Assembly (NCBI GenBank): GCA_028753945.1
Contig: JAPNXP010000017.1
Location: 1,922,001-1,986,000 of the forward strand
Origin: Hexactinellida sp. DTS-2022
Taxonomy: Eukaryota; Porifera; Hexactinellida
Length of the DNA stretch: 64,000 bases
Reading direction: 5' to 3'
Shown: in pieces, positions 30,796 to 40,914 of the stretch
Layout of the letters: the number at the start of each line of letters is the position of its first letter
Position numbering within the stretch: position 1 is the stretch's first letter
Program-made: the position numbers and the translations under genes
Notes under the pieces: generated by a model
The model's database searches: none
What the model was told of the DNA's origin: nothing
Seen by the model: only the letters and a program-made list of their open reading frames with translations

Positions 30796-33700
30796 ATGGC
30801 TATATTGCATTGTTTCGCTTCATGGTTTATTTTATACATACTAAGCTTACTGTGCATAGTTAATATTAACTGTCGAGGTTAGTTGAGTTGTAGTGTAATT
30901 GTTCCTAACTATTATTCCGAATTCCAAATGGTTGTTCGTGTTGACTGTCTGTTATGTGAAGCCTGTTACAGATTGTAACTTCTTTTTAAACTTCCGTGAC
31001 TTCATAATTAATTAGGTCACTGCATTCGTCCGATTTCTAACTTTCCGACTTCTTTACAAGTTCCTTTCTACTGATTTCATTTCTAACGAACTTTTTGATT
31101 GCACCAATCACTCTAATTTAATCCATAGGGGGCATATTTCTAGTAAATTCATACTAGCCTAATTGGATTAAATTCTTAGGAACTGTTAATTTGGACAAGA
31201 GGATCGTTCTTATAAAAATACAATCTATTAATATGTGAATAGCTGTACACCGGTTTATCACTACAGTGCCTAATGTTCTATATTTAGATATCAGAGATTG
31301 TGATCCAGGTCTACGCGCCCCCGGGTCTGACGGGATTCGCTGCTTCGACATCGATGAGGTGAGATAGCGATTTATTAGTTAACCAACATTTCTTATAACA
31401 CAACTCTAATACTCTATGCTAAGTTCGCGTTTTAGCAATCCGCCTAACTAGAATTTTCGTGTACATATTAGCATTACCTTTGATTCTCAAATAAGCATTT
31501 ATTGTCATTAGTAAACAATAAAGTTGTATGACTATACGGTTAATACGAAATTCCGGTTAAATACGAACATTATTTCGGTCCCCTTCAAAGCCATTTCACA
31601 TACAAATGATATTGGTTAATTAATACGAATTTTAACGCGTTTTGACAGTCCCCTGGTGTTCGTATCAACGAGGTTCTAATTTATTGCAAAATAACCCTTG
31701 TTATTACCCTGCTATTACACTTGCCATTACACTCGACTGTGTTTAGTGTTCTGAGTACGACCCGTGTGACGTCATAACTAACTGCACAAACTCCCACGGC
31801 TTCTACCAGTGCGGCTCCTGTCCGGTGGGGTACATAGGGGACGCCGTTATGGGGGCGGGAGAGGATGATGCCATTAATACACAGGTAGGCGTGAATGGTA
31901 TTCTATTTGAGAAGTTGTTTATCTTATTAGATCCTATATATAATTTGCAAATGTTTATAATCTTACACGTTTACGTATCTCAATAATACTACAGTCAGGT
32001 CTGCTTATTGTGAGCAATTTTGGTCTGCCCTAATATGAAAGACTTTATTTTAAACAAGCCCTATGGTCCCAATTTAACAAAGTACTTAAAGTTTGTATTA
32101 AGTTGTGTTCGCTTATTATGAAGTATCTCTATTATGGATGGTTGGTCCCGTTAATGTCCATACAATAACCTGGTCCCTTTAATGTCCATACAATACCTGA
32201 CTATATACTAGAATATAACCTGCCTATATGCTAGATATGCGAAGATGTGAATGAATGCGACAGCGAGCCGTGTGGCCGGAACCGAGAGTGCAGCAACACG
32301 GAGGGGAGTTTCAGCTGCGGGGGGTGTCCGGTCGGGTACCGGTTGGAAATAGAGGACTGTACCCCGATAAACCTGTGTGTGGCTAATCTACACAACTGTG
32401 ATAGAGAGGGAGCTAATTGCATTAGTTTATCTCGCACAGAATTCATATGCCAAGTGAGCTGAGTAATATACAGCAGAACCTCGTTAGTGCGAACACGGTT
32501 AATACGTACACTATTCAGTCCTCTTCAAAGCCTTTTCAATACAAATGATGTTGGTTTATAATACGAATTCCGGATAAGGCGAACACATTTTGACGGTCCC
32601 CTGGTGTTCCTACTAACGAGGTTATACTGTAATATAAGTACACACACCATGGATTAATATTGATTTCTGTTGCCTTACAGTGCAAAGCTTATCAGCGCTA
32701 TATCGGGAATGGAATCGAGTGTAAGCTCGATAGCGACAGAGACGGGTTTCCTAACGAAGTTCTGACTTTCTGCAATGAGACTAGAAGGAGATGCAGAAAG
32801 GTAGATTGCTATTCAAGTAATTAATTAATTAAACCGACTCATTATCCATGGTCCACGTTATAGGATAACTGTCCGTTCGCGTATAATCCGTCTCAGAGAG
32901 ATATTGACAAAGATGGAGTCGGAGACGCGTGCGATAGAGACCTGGATAACGACGGATCCGAGGACGACATTGTGAGTTAATTGTACAAAGTATAATACTG
33001 TATAATACTGTATTATACATTATTATACTTTATAACGTACCCCTCCGGGAATAGGAATAAGTACTTATCATCCGAGTGTACGTATTAACCAAGTTTATCT
33101 TATATACTGTATTATAAATTTGGTAAATAAATTAGTTCGTTCTAACCCAGGTACGTTATAATCGAGTTTTGCTGTAATACAGTTATTTGAGTTAGTAACT
33201 AACTCAAATAACTAACTCAAATTTAGGATAACTGTGTATTTAATTAATATCAATTGAGTTAGTAACTTCACTGTTTGTGTATTTAGGATATAGCTCCTTA
33301 GTTATTTATAACTCCACTTATCCATGGTTAATGTATTAGGATAACTGTGTGAGTGTCCACAACCCGTTCCAGTTTGACGCGGATAGCGACGGTCTGGGAG
33401 ATGCGTGTGACAACTGTCCCAACTTCGCTAACCCCTCTCAGCTGGACATGGACAGGGACGGGCTCGGGGACGTTTGTGACACGGACCAGGATGGAGACAC
33501 GCACGAGAGGAGCTCTGACAACTGTCCGTTCGTAAGCAACTATTTCCAAACGGATGTGGATAGCGACAGCGTGGGAGATCTCTGCGATAACTGCATTTAC
33601 ACTCCTAACAGATTTCAGGTTGCTAACCAAACTCTATACAGTAGAGCCTGCATAGTCCGGAATTCAGCAAAACCGACACTTTTTCCTTATCCCAATGAAC

Positions 33701-36700
33701 GTCGGATTATGCAGGTTCTACTGTATTGTCCTATCCATGGTATTTATGAGTTGCTTATTAGACTAACTTATCATGTTATAGAGTTTACTTTTTACAGCGA
33801 TCATCGGTAGCACCGATCATCGGCGTTTGTATTAAAAATCCTGGCTACTTTCTACCGATTGTTTTTTTATGTTTATAAAAACATCATCGGTAGAAAGTAG
33901 CGAGGTTTTTTAATACAAACGCCGATGATCGGTGCTACCGATGATAGCTGTATAAGTAAATTCTATGTTTGTATATGTTGTAGGCGAAATTGAGTTTCAG
34001 TCCAAATTGAGTCTCATTTTGGACTGAAATTCAATTTCGCCGCGACATATATGAGTTGCTTATAGACTACATATCGATGGTATTACACTGCTTATAGGCT
34101 GACCTGGATATGGACGGAGTGGGAGACGCGTGTCAGGATGCGGAGTTCTACGCGGGAGACTGGGACCGAGACGGGATCCGAGACCGGGTGGACAACTGTC
34201 GCTACCACGCAAACGCGGATCAGATCGATACGGACTTTGATGGGATAGGAGATGCGTGTGTGACCGACAGAGACGGAGACGGGATAGCCGACTGGATAGA
34301 CAGCTGTCCCAGCCTCTTCAGCTATACAGACTATCCCTACGGTGAGTACAGTGGATAGCGGGTATGAGTACAAGCTTACACGTAATGAGACTAATGATAT
34401 AGGCAATAGCTCGGATATCGATAGATAGAGCGATATTTTTTTTAATATCGGAATATCGGAATTTTTTCAATTTTATTCGATATTTTTCGATATATATTTA
34501 CATACATATACGTATGTAAAATATCGCGATTTTTTTGTGGGGAATTTCCGATATATTTGCATCCTGATATACGATATATCGTGTCTTGGTGAGTAATATA
34601 ATACTCGCGCTTAGTCAGTTTATGATGAATAGTAAAAGGTCTGAGCTGTCACTAACCCTATGCTAGCATAGTTGTGAGACACGCTGTGATCAGAGAGCTA
34701 TCTGAGACTGTATTATGTCAGTCTTGTAGAGTAGATTCTGTTAATAGGAACGCGTTAATACGAACATAATGTGTAACTAACGGATAAGGCGAAATATCAG
34801 GAGTATAAAGATTAATTCTCCTAGCCTATACTAATACATGCAAGTGGCTCAGGTTAATACGAATTCCGCATAATACGAACGAGTGATTACTGTTATACAC
34901 AATAAGTTCCTATTAACGACTGTATATTATACCTACTATACCCAGTCCTATTAACGGGTGCTACTGTTACTTAAGTTATAACATTTAGTGTACAGCGGGA
35001 ATCCTGCCTTTTGCGCGGGAGACCAGGACGGAGACGGGATCTCGGATAACGAGGACGCCTGTCCGTACAACAGAGACATTGGGAGGTCGCACTTCAACCC
35101 GCTGGGACTAGCTCCCCTGCATGCCACTATTGACACCGGAAATGCTAATGACCTGCCTCCCCTCTGGACCGTGGATGCACTGGTTAGTTATCAATACTTC
35201 TTGTTCATATTTGATAGGAAAGTGTACAGGGTATAGTCGAAACCGGTTTTTCTTACACCGGGATTTTCTAACTAATCGGTTTTTTCTAACCAACTATTTA
35301 TTCTAAGAAATTACTTATATAGAGCTGAGCTTTGTAGAGTTCAGTTTTTCACTATGTGTATTCATGCACTGAGAAAGGTCAGTTTTTTTCCAGAGTTTGA
35401 AATTGACCTTTAGAAAGTAAGCCTGGGCTTTTAGTATGGGAAAAAATCTGAACTCTACAAAGCTCAGATCTATATAAGGATTCCCTTATTCTAAATGTGT
35501 AAGAAATTCAAATTTCTTTTAAATATTCAATTCCTTTATAATAACTATCGGATTTTTCTTACTTTATTTCATGCAAAGAATTGGTTATAAAACCGGTTTC
35601 GACTGTATTTGATAGGAAATATGTTACTGAGCCTTTTAGGGAACCACAGCGACACAGAACAGAGACACATCTCCAACCATTCTCCTAAGTAAGCAATTAA
35701 TGTATTATACAGTGGATACCGGTAGAGAAATATATGTATTCGATATTGTTTGAATACTAATTATGATAACCTTTCCCATAATATGGTTATTATAATTTGT
35801 ATCTACTGTATTTATTGTGTTAGTAGAGTGGTGTTTGCGTAATTGTAAGTCGCATTTTACATGAGATTTGCTTGCTAATCGGCGAACTTGCTATTAGAGG
35901 AACAGAATTAACATAAATGCTCGCTTGGGGACTGAAATAACTTGTTAATATATACCAATATTGCTATTAGAGGAACAAGTGTATTATACAGCCATTTGTA
36001 AATACGCTCCTAATCCTGTTCTGATCCAAAGATTCCAAAATTTCAACCAATTTTCTTCCAATTTTCTTACTCCTAAAATCACAAATTAATGTTATGGTAT
36101 AGGAGAAATTCAAAATTTTCTCGCTCCTAAAAATCATGCTCCAAAAGTAGCGTCACACGCTCCTGGTTAATTCCTTGGAACAACACTGTATAGTATATTA
36201 AACTGTTTGCTTAGGTCCGCACAGATTTAGTTGCGTGGATTTCCGCGGCACCTTTCGAGTGCGGGGCGGCAGGAGTAACTACATAGGGTTCGTATACAGC
36301 TTTCAGAGCATACGCAAGTACTACTTGGCTCTGTGGAAGAGAAGAAAGAATTATCTAACAAGTTTCGATGCAACCAGATTTATAGAAGCGCCTAAAGGGT
36401 TTCATTTGAAGGCGAGTATTATGTTGTAATATACAGTCAGGTCTGCTTATTATGAACTTTATTTCGTCTGCTTAATATGAATCTTTTTGTTACGAACAAG
36501 CCCTAATTTAACAACTTACACTCCACTTTAGCTAAGTAAACGAAGGGTCCCTTGGACTTCGTTATACAGGGAGTTTACTCATTTGATAATGTAGGGTAAA
36601 ATATACTGACACCTTTTCATTGCTAACGATGGTTTGTATCAAGTTGAGTTCGCTTATTATGAAGTCTCTCTATTATGAACACAATTTTGGTCCCTTGAAT

Positions 36701-37381
36701 GTCCATAATAAGAACCTAACTAACTACTGTATACGCCTTGAAAGAGCAATACGCCTTGAAAATCTCTAGTAGCTACATTATCCAATATATATATCCAATA
36801 AATCACTTTATCAAATATTAATTAACTGCATTCATTATCACTATTATATCAAATATATCACTATAATTGTTGATTGCTTGAATCGGATAATTGGTTGCTC
36901 GAATCGGATAATTGGTTGCTCGAATCGGATAATTGGTTGCCCGAATCGGATAATTGGTTGACCCAATCGGATAATTGGTTGCCCGAATCGGATAATTGAC
37001 CGAGAAATACAGTAGTATATTCCTGTGTATTATATCCATGGTACTTCCTAGCTGATTAACACTGAGGTTGCCAGCGGGCCGCGGGTATCAGACGCTCTCT
37101 GGGACGCTCAGAGCACAACCAACATATCCATGGTCCTACGGCCTGTTTCCAGATGGGATTACACTTGGGAGAGAGGCTACGAATACACATTCAGTGTCTA
37201 CCATAACCCAATCGATTGCTTAGCTCGCGTGTTGATATATGACGCGTATTATATGGTGGCGGATTCCGGACTTATACGCGACTGTACGCTTAAGGGGGGC
37301 AGGGTGGGTCTCTTCTCTATGTACCAGGATGACGTCACATGGGAAAACCTGCAGTTCAACTGCCTTGGTGAGTTGGAATAA
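30796..37381 (+). CDS. Thrombospondin (EGF, TSP type 3 repeats, TSP C-terminal domain)
   Basis: Exons 30796-30877, 31288-31358, 31747-31884, 32235-32453, 32681-32800, 32864-32971, 33340-33618, 34098-34341, 34989-35182, 35640-35688, 36215-36411, 37052-37381; phases join, 676 aa. Exon 1 is a signal peptide ([18 protein letters not shown]). Exons 2-5 hold EGF-like modules with calcium-binding starts ([21 protein letters not shown]). Exons 5-9 hold the calcium-binding type 3 repeats ([49 protein letters not shown]). Exons 10-12 hold the lectin-like C-terminal domain ([40 protein letters not shown]). Thrombospondins are secreted matrix glycoproteins. No laminin-G N-domain and no oligomerising coiled coil precede the EGFs, unlike COMP/TSP5. 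Intron 11 needs a GC donor (AAG|GCGAGT). A perfect GTGAGT at 37370 leaves open a further short terminal exon. Confidence 0.93.
31530..31672. repeat. Degenerate family A MITE
   Basis: Contains acggttaatacgaaattccg, cggtccccttcaaagcc and ttcgtatcaacgaggttct. Left terminus lost. Located in thrombospondin intron 2. Confidence 0.65.
31992..32212. mobile_element. MITE family E
   Basis: Left end CAGTCAGGTCTGCTTATTGT. The right end is partly duplicated (ggtcccgttaatgtccatac, then cctggtccctttaatgtcc) before acctga. Located in thrombospondin intron 3. Confidence 0.75.
32471..32629. mobile_element. MITE family A
   Basis: Ends CAGCAGAACCTCGTTAGTGC and ACTAACGAGGTTATACTG, TA outside. Located in thrombospondin intron 4. 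Confidence 0.85.
33031..33174. repeat. Degenerate family H MITE
   Basis: Contains tataacgtacccctccggga, gtgtacgtattaacc and gtacgttataatcgagtttt before CTG. Located in thrombospondin intron 6. It is followed at about 33184-33260 by an ataactaactcaaat repeat. Confidence 0.6.
33639..33723. mobile_element. Short MITE family B
   Basis: Ends CAGTAGAGCCTGCATAGTCC and GGATTATGCAGGTTCTACTG, TA outside. Only 85 bp, so roughly half the usual length. Located in thrombospondin intron 7. Confidence 0.8.
33795..33950. mobile_element. Almost fully palindromic MITE, family J
   Basis: The 156-bp sequence is an inverted repeat over nearly its whole length: CAGCGATCATCGGTAGCACC at the left, GGTGCTACCGATGATAGCTG at the right. 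The arms continue inward through gatcatcggcgtttgtatta and ctactttctaccgat. TA flanks both sides. Located in thrombospondin intron 7. Confidence 0.85.
33983..34041. repeat. 59-bp hairpin
   Basis: Arms GGCGAAATTGAGTTTCAGTCC and GGACTGAAATTCAATTTCGCC (one mismatch) around a loop of about 17 nt. It sits 56 bp upstream of the exon 8 acceptor of the thrombospondin gene. Confidence 0.85.
34380..34600. repeat. AT-rich stretch of TCGATAT/ATATCG phrases
   Basis: Dense repetition of atatcg and cgatat on both strands in thrombospondin intron 8. The remainder of this intron (to about 34910) contains a worn family A subtype element (aatacgaacataatgtg, cctatactaatacatgcaag). Confidence 0.6.
35234..35605. 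mobile_element. MITE family G split by another inverted-repeat element
   Basis: Left end TAGTCGAAACCGGTTTTTCT, right end ATAAAACCGGTTTCGACTG, with the family body ttctaaatgtgtaagaaattc. The interruption at 35317-35476 has 29-bp inverted ends (TATATAGAGCTGAGCTTTGT..., one mismatch). Located in thrombospondin intron 9. Confidence 0.8.
35317..35476. mobile_element. Inverted-repeat element TATATAGAGCTGAGCTTTGT nested in family G
   Basis: Ends TATATAGAGCTGAGCTTTGT and ACAAAGCTCAGATCTATATA; the arms continue to GTAGAGTTCAG. Length 160 bp. It lies inside the family G element, so it inserted later. Confidence 0.8.
35826..36180. repeat. Family F remnant followed by a second repeat
   Basis: 35826-35972 is a worn family F copy (gtggtgtttgcgtaattg, atgctcgcttggggactga). 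35988-36180 carries acagccatttgtaaatacgctcctaatcc, matching the block at about 10632-10770. Located in thrombospondin intron 10. Confidence 0.6.
36434..36720. mobile_element. MITE family E
   Basis: Left end CAGTCAGGTCTGCTTATTAT. Right part ttattatgaagtctctctat and gtccataataagaacct. It begins 22 bp after the GC donor of thrombospondin intron 11. Confidence 0.75.
36872..37003. repeat. 21-bp tandem repeat (GAATCGGATAATTGGTTGCT)
   Basis: Six consecutive units of cgaatcggataattggttgct with few substitutions, ending gaccg. Located in thrombospondin intron 11, close to its acceptor. Unit spacing has no unique spacers, so it is not CRISPR-like. Confidence 0.9.
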
Positions 37382-38453
37382 TTAATACATTAGCTTAATA
37401 GCAAGTCACATTCTGGCTAAATACTGTATTTACTCGAATAGTAGCTACACCCTAATCGCCTAGGTTTTTACCTATTTTTGTAAACAACAACACTAAATAT
37501 TATATTCATAATATATTCTAAATGCAAAATTCGTAGTCAGTACTTGTTATATCATTTGGAAGTTAGTTTGTATCTAAAATATAAATGCTGTTTCTATTCC
37601 CCTATCTACGTATTTAATACAATCCGGACAAACAAACAAACAAACAAACAAACACACACAATCGAGTTTTAATAATATAATATAATTTTTTTGTACTTTA
37701 ACAAATGTTTTTCTTTTGTAGATGATTGATTCAATATGGTGGATGTTTTTATTCATTTGTTTTTCTGATATTTATAAAACACAAGATGGTTTGTTTGTTT
37801 GTTTGATTGTTTGTTTGATCATATAAATATAAATATATTATATTCAACATAAATTTAATTCGCATCTCCACGCTAATACATAATCAGTGCATTATATTTT
37901 GGATAAATTATATTCTGGGGTAAACTACCATAATTGAATGAGTCGTAACTGAACTGTATGAATGAGGTTTTGTATCTCAATCGAAAACAATGATAAAGTT
38001 ATACGATTCCCAATTTGAATGCAACATCATTTTAGTGAATAATTCATGAATCAGTCATTTATCAGTATACTTTATCATATTATTTTACAGATATGAGATT
38101 TTACATTTCAGTAGAATCTCGTTATTGTAATCACGGTTAATACGAATTCAGGATAAGGCGAACGCATATTGACGGTCCCCTGTTATTCGTACTAACTAGG
38201 TTCTAATGATTAAGGATCTACTTAATGTAATATTTTATTCAAATCACAATTTAATCATTGAATTACAAGCCATATCCGTTTTACTTTTATTGATGCCATA
38301 AACCACTTCTAAGCTCACAGCATAACCTAAATGCTTTCTTCAAGCAAATTCCGCTTTTAATTATACGTACATCAATTTAATTTTGCAACTTTGTTACAAG
38401 CCATGATTAAATACTTCACCACACTGTTGTTCATTGCATAGCTTTGACAAATA
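37382..38453. other. Intergenic region
   Basis: No gene recognised. It holds small (AAAC)n and (TTTG)n runs at about 37628-37653 and 37790-37815. A worn family A element lies at 38109-38206 (cagtagaatctcgttattg to tactaactaggttcta). It may include a last short thrombospondin exon. Confidence 0.5.
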
Positions 38454-39218
38454 ATGTTTGTTAATTTGAACAGCCAGAAGTTGCAGGGTGGGATATCTCT
38501 TGACGAATTGCTAATTCCTGCTACAGATGAGTGTAATGCCTCGACACAACCAAAGTCTGACCCGACATTGTTAAAAGAAATACACGCCTGTTTTAATTTT
38601 GTTACACACATTTCTGATACCACTCAAATCTATGTTAATTTAACTATTCTCTCTTTGGTTTGTAATAATCTAACTGAAATCCCTCACCTCCAATTCTGTC
38701 CGAATTTAACTGAATTAAACCTGAACAACAACTCTATTTCCGAACTCAAGCACTTAAGCTACGCTCCCAAACTAGAAACACTTAGTATTTCTTCTAACCG
38801 TATTGCTACACTGCATAACTTATCTGAACTGAGTTCTCTTAAGAAGCTTCTCCTTTCTGGAAATAGAATAACCTCGATAGACTTTGCTTCTCTCCCAGAT
38901 TCCCTCCCTACTCTCTCACACCTAGGTCTGTTAGACAACAAGTTAGCCTCGCTTCAAGATCTTGAGAAATTCCTAGCCATGCTGCCTAACCTATCTCAGC
39001 TATCCATTGGACTTAACCCTGTGACTGAATACAACATGATAAGCACTCACTACTTGCTAACTAACCTCAAAATAACCCGCGTTGCCATATTTACCCAAAT
39101 TGATTCCCAGAAAGAAGATTTCAACGAAAGCGATCGCATGTTACGGCTCAGACAGCTGATACTAAATATCTGTACTAAGCTAGAATATCTTGATTTAACT
39201 CCAATATCCTCTGTATAG
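38454..39218 (+). CDS. Leucine-rich repeat protein (SDS22-like), intronless
   Basis: 254 aa. Residues about 60-205 contain six or so short LRRs of the 22-residue type (NLTELNLNNNSISELKHLS, KLETLSISSNRIATLHNLS, SLKKLLLSGNRITSIDF, TLSHLGLLDNKLASLQDLE), capped by NLSQLSIGLNPVTE. The C-terminal KLEYLDLTPIS resembles the LRR-cap of SDS22/LRRC ciliary-type proteins. No signal peptide or membrane span, so cytosolic. A scaffold role is inference; I cannot name the orthologue. It is in a run of four intronless plus-strand genes. Confidence 0.85.
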   Translation: MFVNLNSQKLQGGISLDELLIPATDECNASTQPKSDPTLLKEIHACFNFVTHISDTTQIYVNLTILSLVCNNLTEIPHLQFCPNLTELNLNNNSISELKHLSYAPKLETLSISSNRIATLHNLSELSSLKKLLLSGNRITSIDFASLPDSLPTLSHLGLLDNKLASLQDLEKFLAMLPNLSQLSIGLNPVTEYNMISTHYLLTNLKITRVAIFTQIDSQKEDFNESDRMLRLRQLILNICTKLEYLDLTPISSV

Positions 39219-39541
39219 CCAAGAGATATTCACTGACAATTCAATTAGCATGTTTCTACTTAAAATGATTAATTCAACTCTTGTAATTAACGATGGAACT
39301 GGTGAATGAAATATCAATTAAAAGACTGACTAATCTGTATTCATTTACCTACCAAAATACAGTTAACAACGCATAATTAGTTTGGAATTAATATCTCTAA
39401 CCATTCGAACGTCAATGGACTTCCTACGCCATTTAATTACGAATCTGATAGTGGTGTTTAATTATCCTTAACATAATAATAATAATATGCACAGCGAATA
39501 CATAAAAAGTGGACCGAACAATTATTATCTACAATATTATA

Positions 39542-40768
39542 ATGGCAGACAAATCTCACCTTGGAAGAACTGATGCTTTCATGCAAGTAATAGAGTCGAT
39601 AGACCATATATTCGATGGGTTAATCCATATACTAAATAGCCGCAGAACTAGGTTAATTAAAATAATTAGAAACAGTCAAACAGAGTTTAATCGAAAGGAA
39701 TCTACTCGGCAGAAATCATTGGACGAAATCGAGGAGTTAGAACAGGCACTGAGCGGTGTTAGTGTTCGAGAGAACTTGACAAGCAGTATTCAAGATGAAA
39801 CTATTAAATCGTTTAAGCTTAAAATGGTTCGACTCTCCACCCCTGAACAAGTCCCTTTCTTTCACTTTGTTTCTCCGAATTTAGAGGCGCTGGAGAGAGA
39901 ATTGTTTGACTTCGGTCAGCTGATTAAATCTGATGTCCCCGAGTATTCTCTACGCACAAACCCTCAGTTTACTGTTGGGAAGAGAGGCTCGTCCCCTGGG
40001 CAGTTCGACGAACCGCGAGGTGTGGCTATCGACGAGACAAACAAACAAATTGTTGTAGCGGATAAGAACAATGGACGGGTTCAGATATTCACATTGAAGG
40101 GTCAATTCGTTTCACAGTTCGGGAAATCTATTTTAAGTAGCCCCTATGGAGTTTGTGTTACTGAACATATTTACGTAACGGATACAGACCACCACTCGAT
40201 ATTCAAGTTTGACAAAAAGACGTTCCGATTGATTGACAAAGTCGGGAAGAAAGGACCCGGAGAGGGGGACCTAAGTTCCCCTCGGGGTATAACAGCTGAT
40301 CCGTTCTCACTGATATACGTAGCGGACTGCGACAACAACAGAGTCTGTATATACAGCAGTGAGCTCTCCTGTATGAAACAGTTCGGGAGTACCAAACTCC
40401 GACAACCACAGGACGTTAAAGTGACCCCCAGTCTTATACTGGTATTGGACTGGGGCTCTTATTGTGTGCATATGTTCTCAAGCGATGGAGACAGCTACAT
40501 TAAATCTATTGTGAAGAAGGAATTCGATTTTGATATGCAAATAAAGAATCCTTACTTCTTCTGTTTGGACCGAGCTGAAAACTTGCTGATATCAGATTGC
40601 AACAGTCTAGTTAGAGTTTACAGTCGAGAGGGTAACGTTATTTACCGGCTAGGGGGCAAAGGGGACAAGCCTGGGAAGTTCAAGAAACCGAATGGAATAG
40701 CAGTTTCTTATTCCGGACTACTCTACGTTGTTTCCGACAACCCTAACCATGTGTTACAGTGTTTCTAG
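39542..40768 (+). CDS. Intronless NHL-repeat protein with N-terminal helical region
   Basis: About 408 aa from the second ATG (MADKSHLG), chosen because the upstream 11 residues from 39509 look non-coding. Residues 1-130 are helical and charged (RKESTRQKSLDEIEELEQAL). Residues about 135-408 form six NHL blades (GSSPGQFDEPRGVAIDE, KQIVVADKNNGRVQIFT, SPRGITADPFSLIYVADCDN, KFKKPNGIAVSYSGLLYVVS). Like the protein at 8778-10031 it lacks RING and B-box and ends a few residues after the last blade (VLQCF versus CLLAF). The two are evidently members of one family. The next gene's start codon is 147 bp downstream. Confidence 0.88.
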   Translation: MADKSHLGRTDAFMQVIESIDHIFDGLIHILNSRRTRLIKIIRNSQTEFNRKESTRQKSLDEIEELEQALSGVSVRENLTSSIQDETIKSFKLKMVRLSTPEQVPFFHFVSPNLEALERELFDFGQLIKSDVPEYSLRTNPQFTVGKRGSSPGQFDEPRGVAIDETNKQIVVADKNNGRVQIFTLKGQFVSQFGKSILSSPYGVCVTEHIYVTDTDHHSIFKFDKKTFRLIDKVGKKGPGEGDLSSPRGITADPFSLIYVADCDNNRVCIYSSELSCMKQFGSTKLRQPQDVKVTPSLILVLDWGSYCVHMFSSDGDSYIKSIVKKEFDFDMQIKNPYFFCLDRAENLLISDCNSLVRVYSREGNVIYRLGGKGDKPGKFKKPNGIAVSYSGLLYVVSDNPNHVLQCF

Positions 40769-40914
40769 AACTATGTTATTAGCTCATTCAGTTATGTTGC
40801 ATGTATATGTTAACTAATTACCTATTATGTTAGCGCATATTTATAACAGGTTTACACGACATAGATAGTTGCTTATTTACCACTAAGAACAGGTTAACTT
40901 GTGTCCGGACAGTA

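Noticed and set aside
36872..37003. Possible CRISPR array
   Set aside because: The units are contiguous with no unique spacers and the context is a eukaryotic intron; it is an ordinary minisatellite.
37370..37381. GTGAGT donor before the thrombospondin stop
   Set aside because: No convincing acceptor with a short terminal exon was found downstream, and the C-terminal domain is already complete; left as a possibility in the gene entry.
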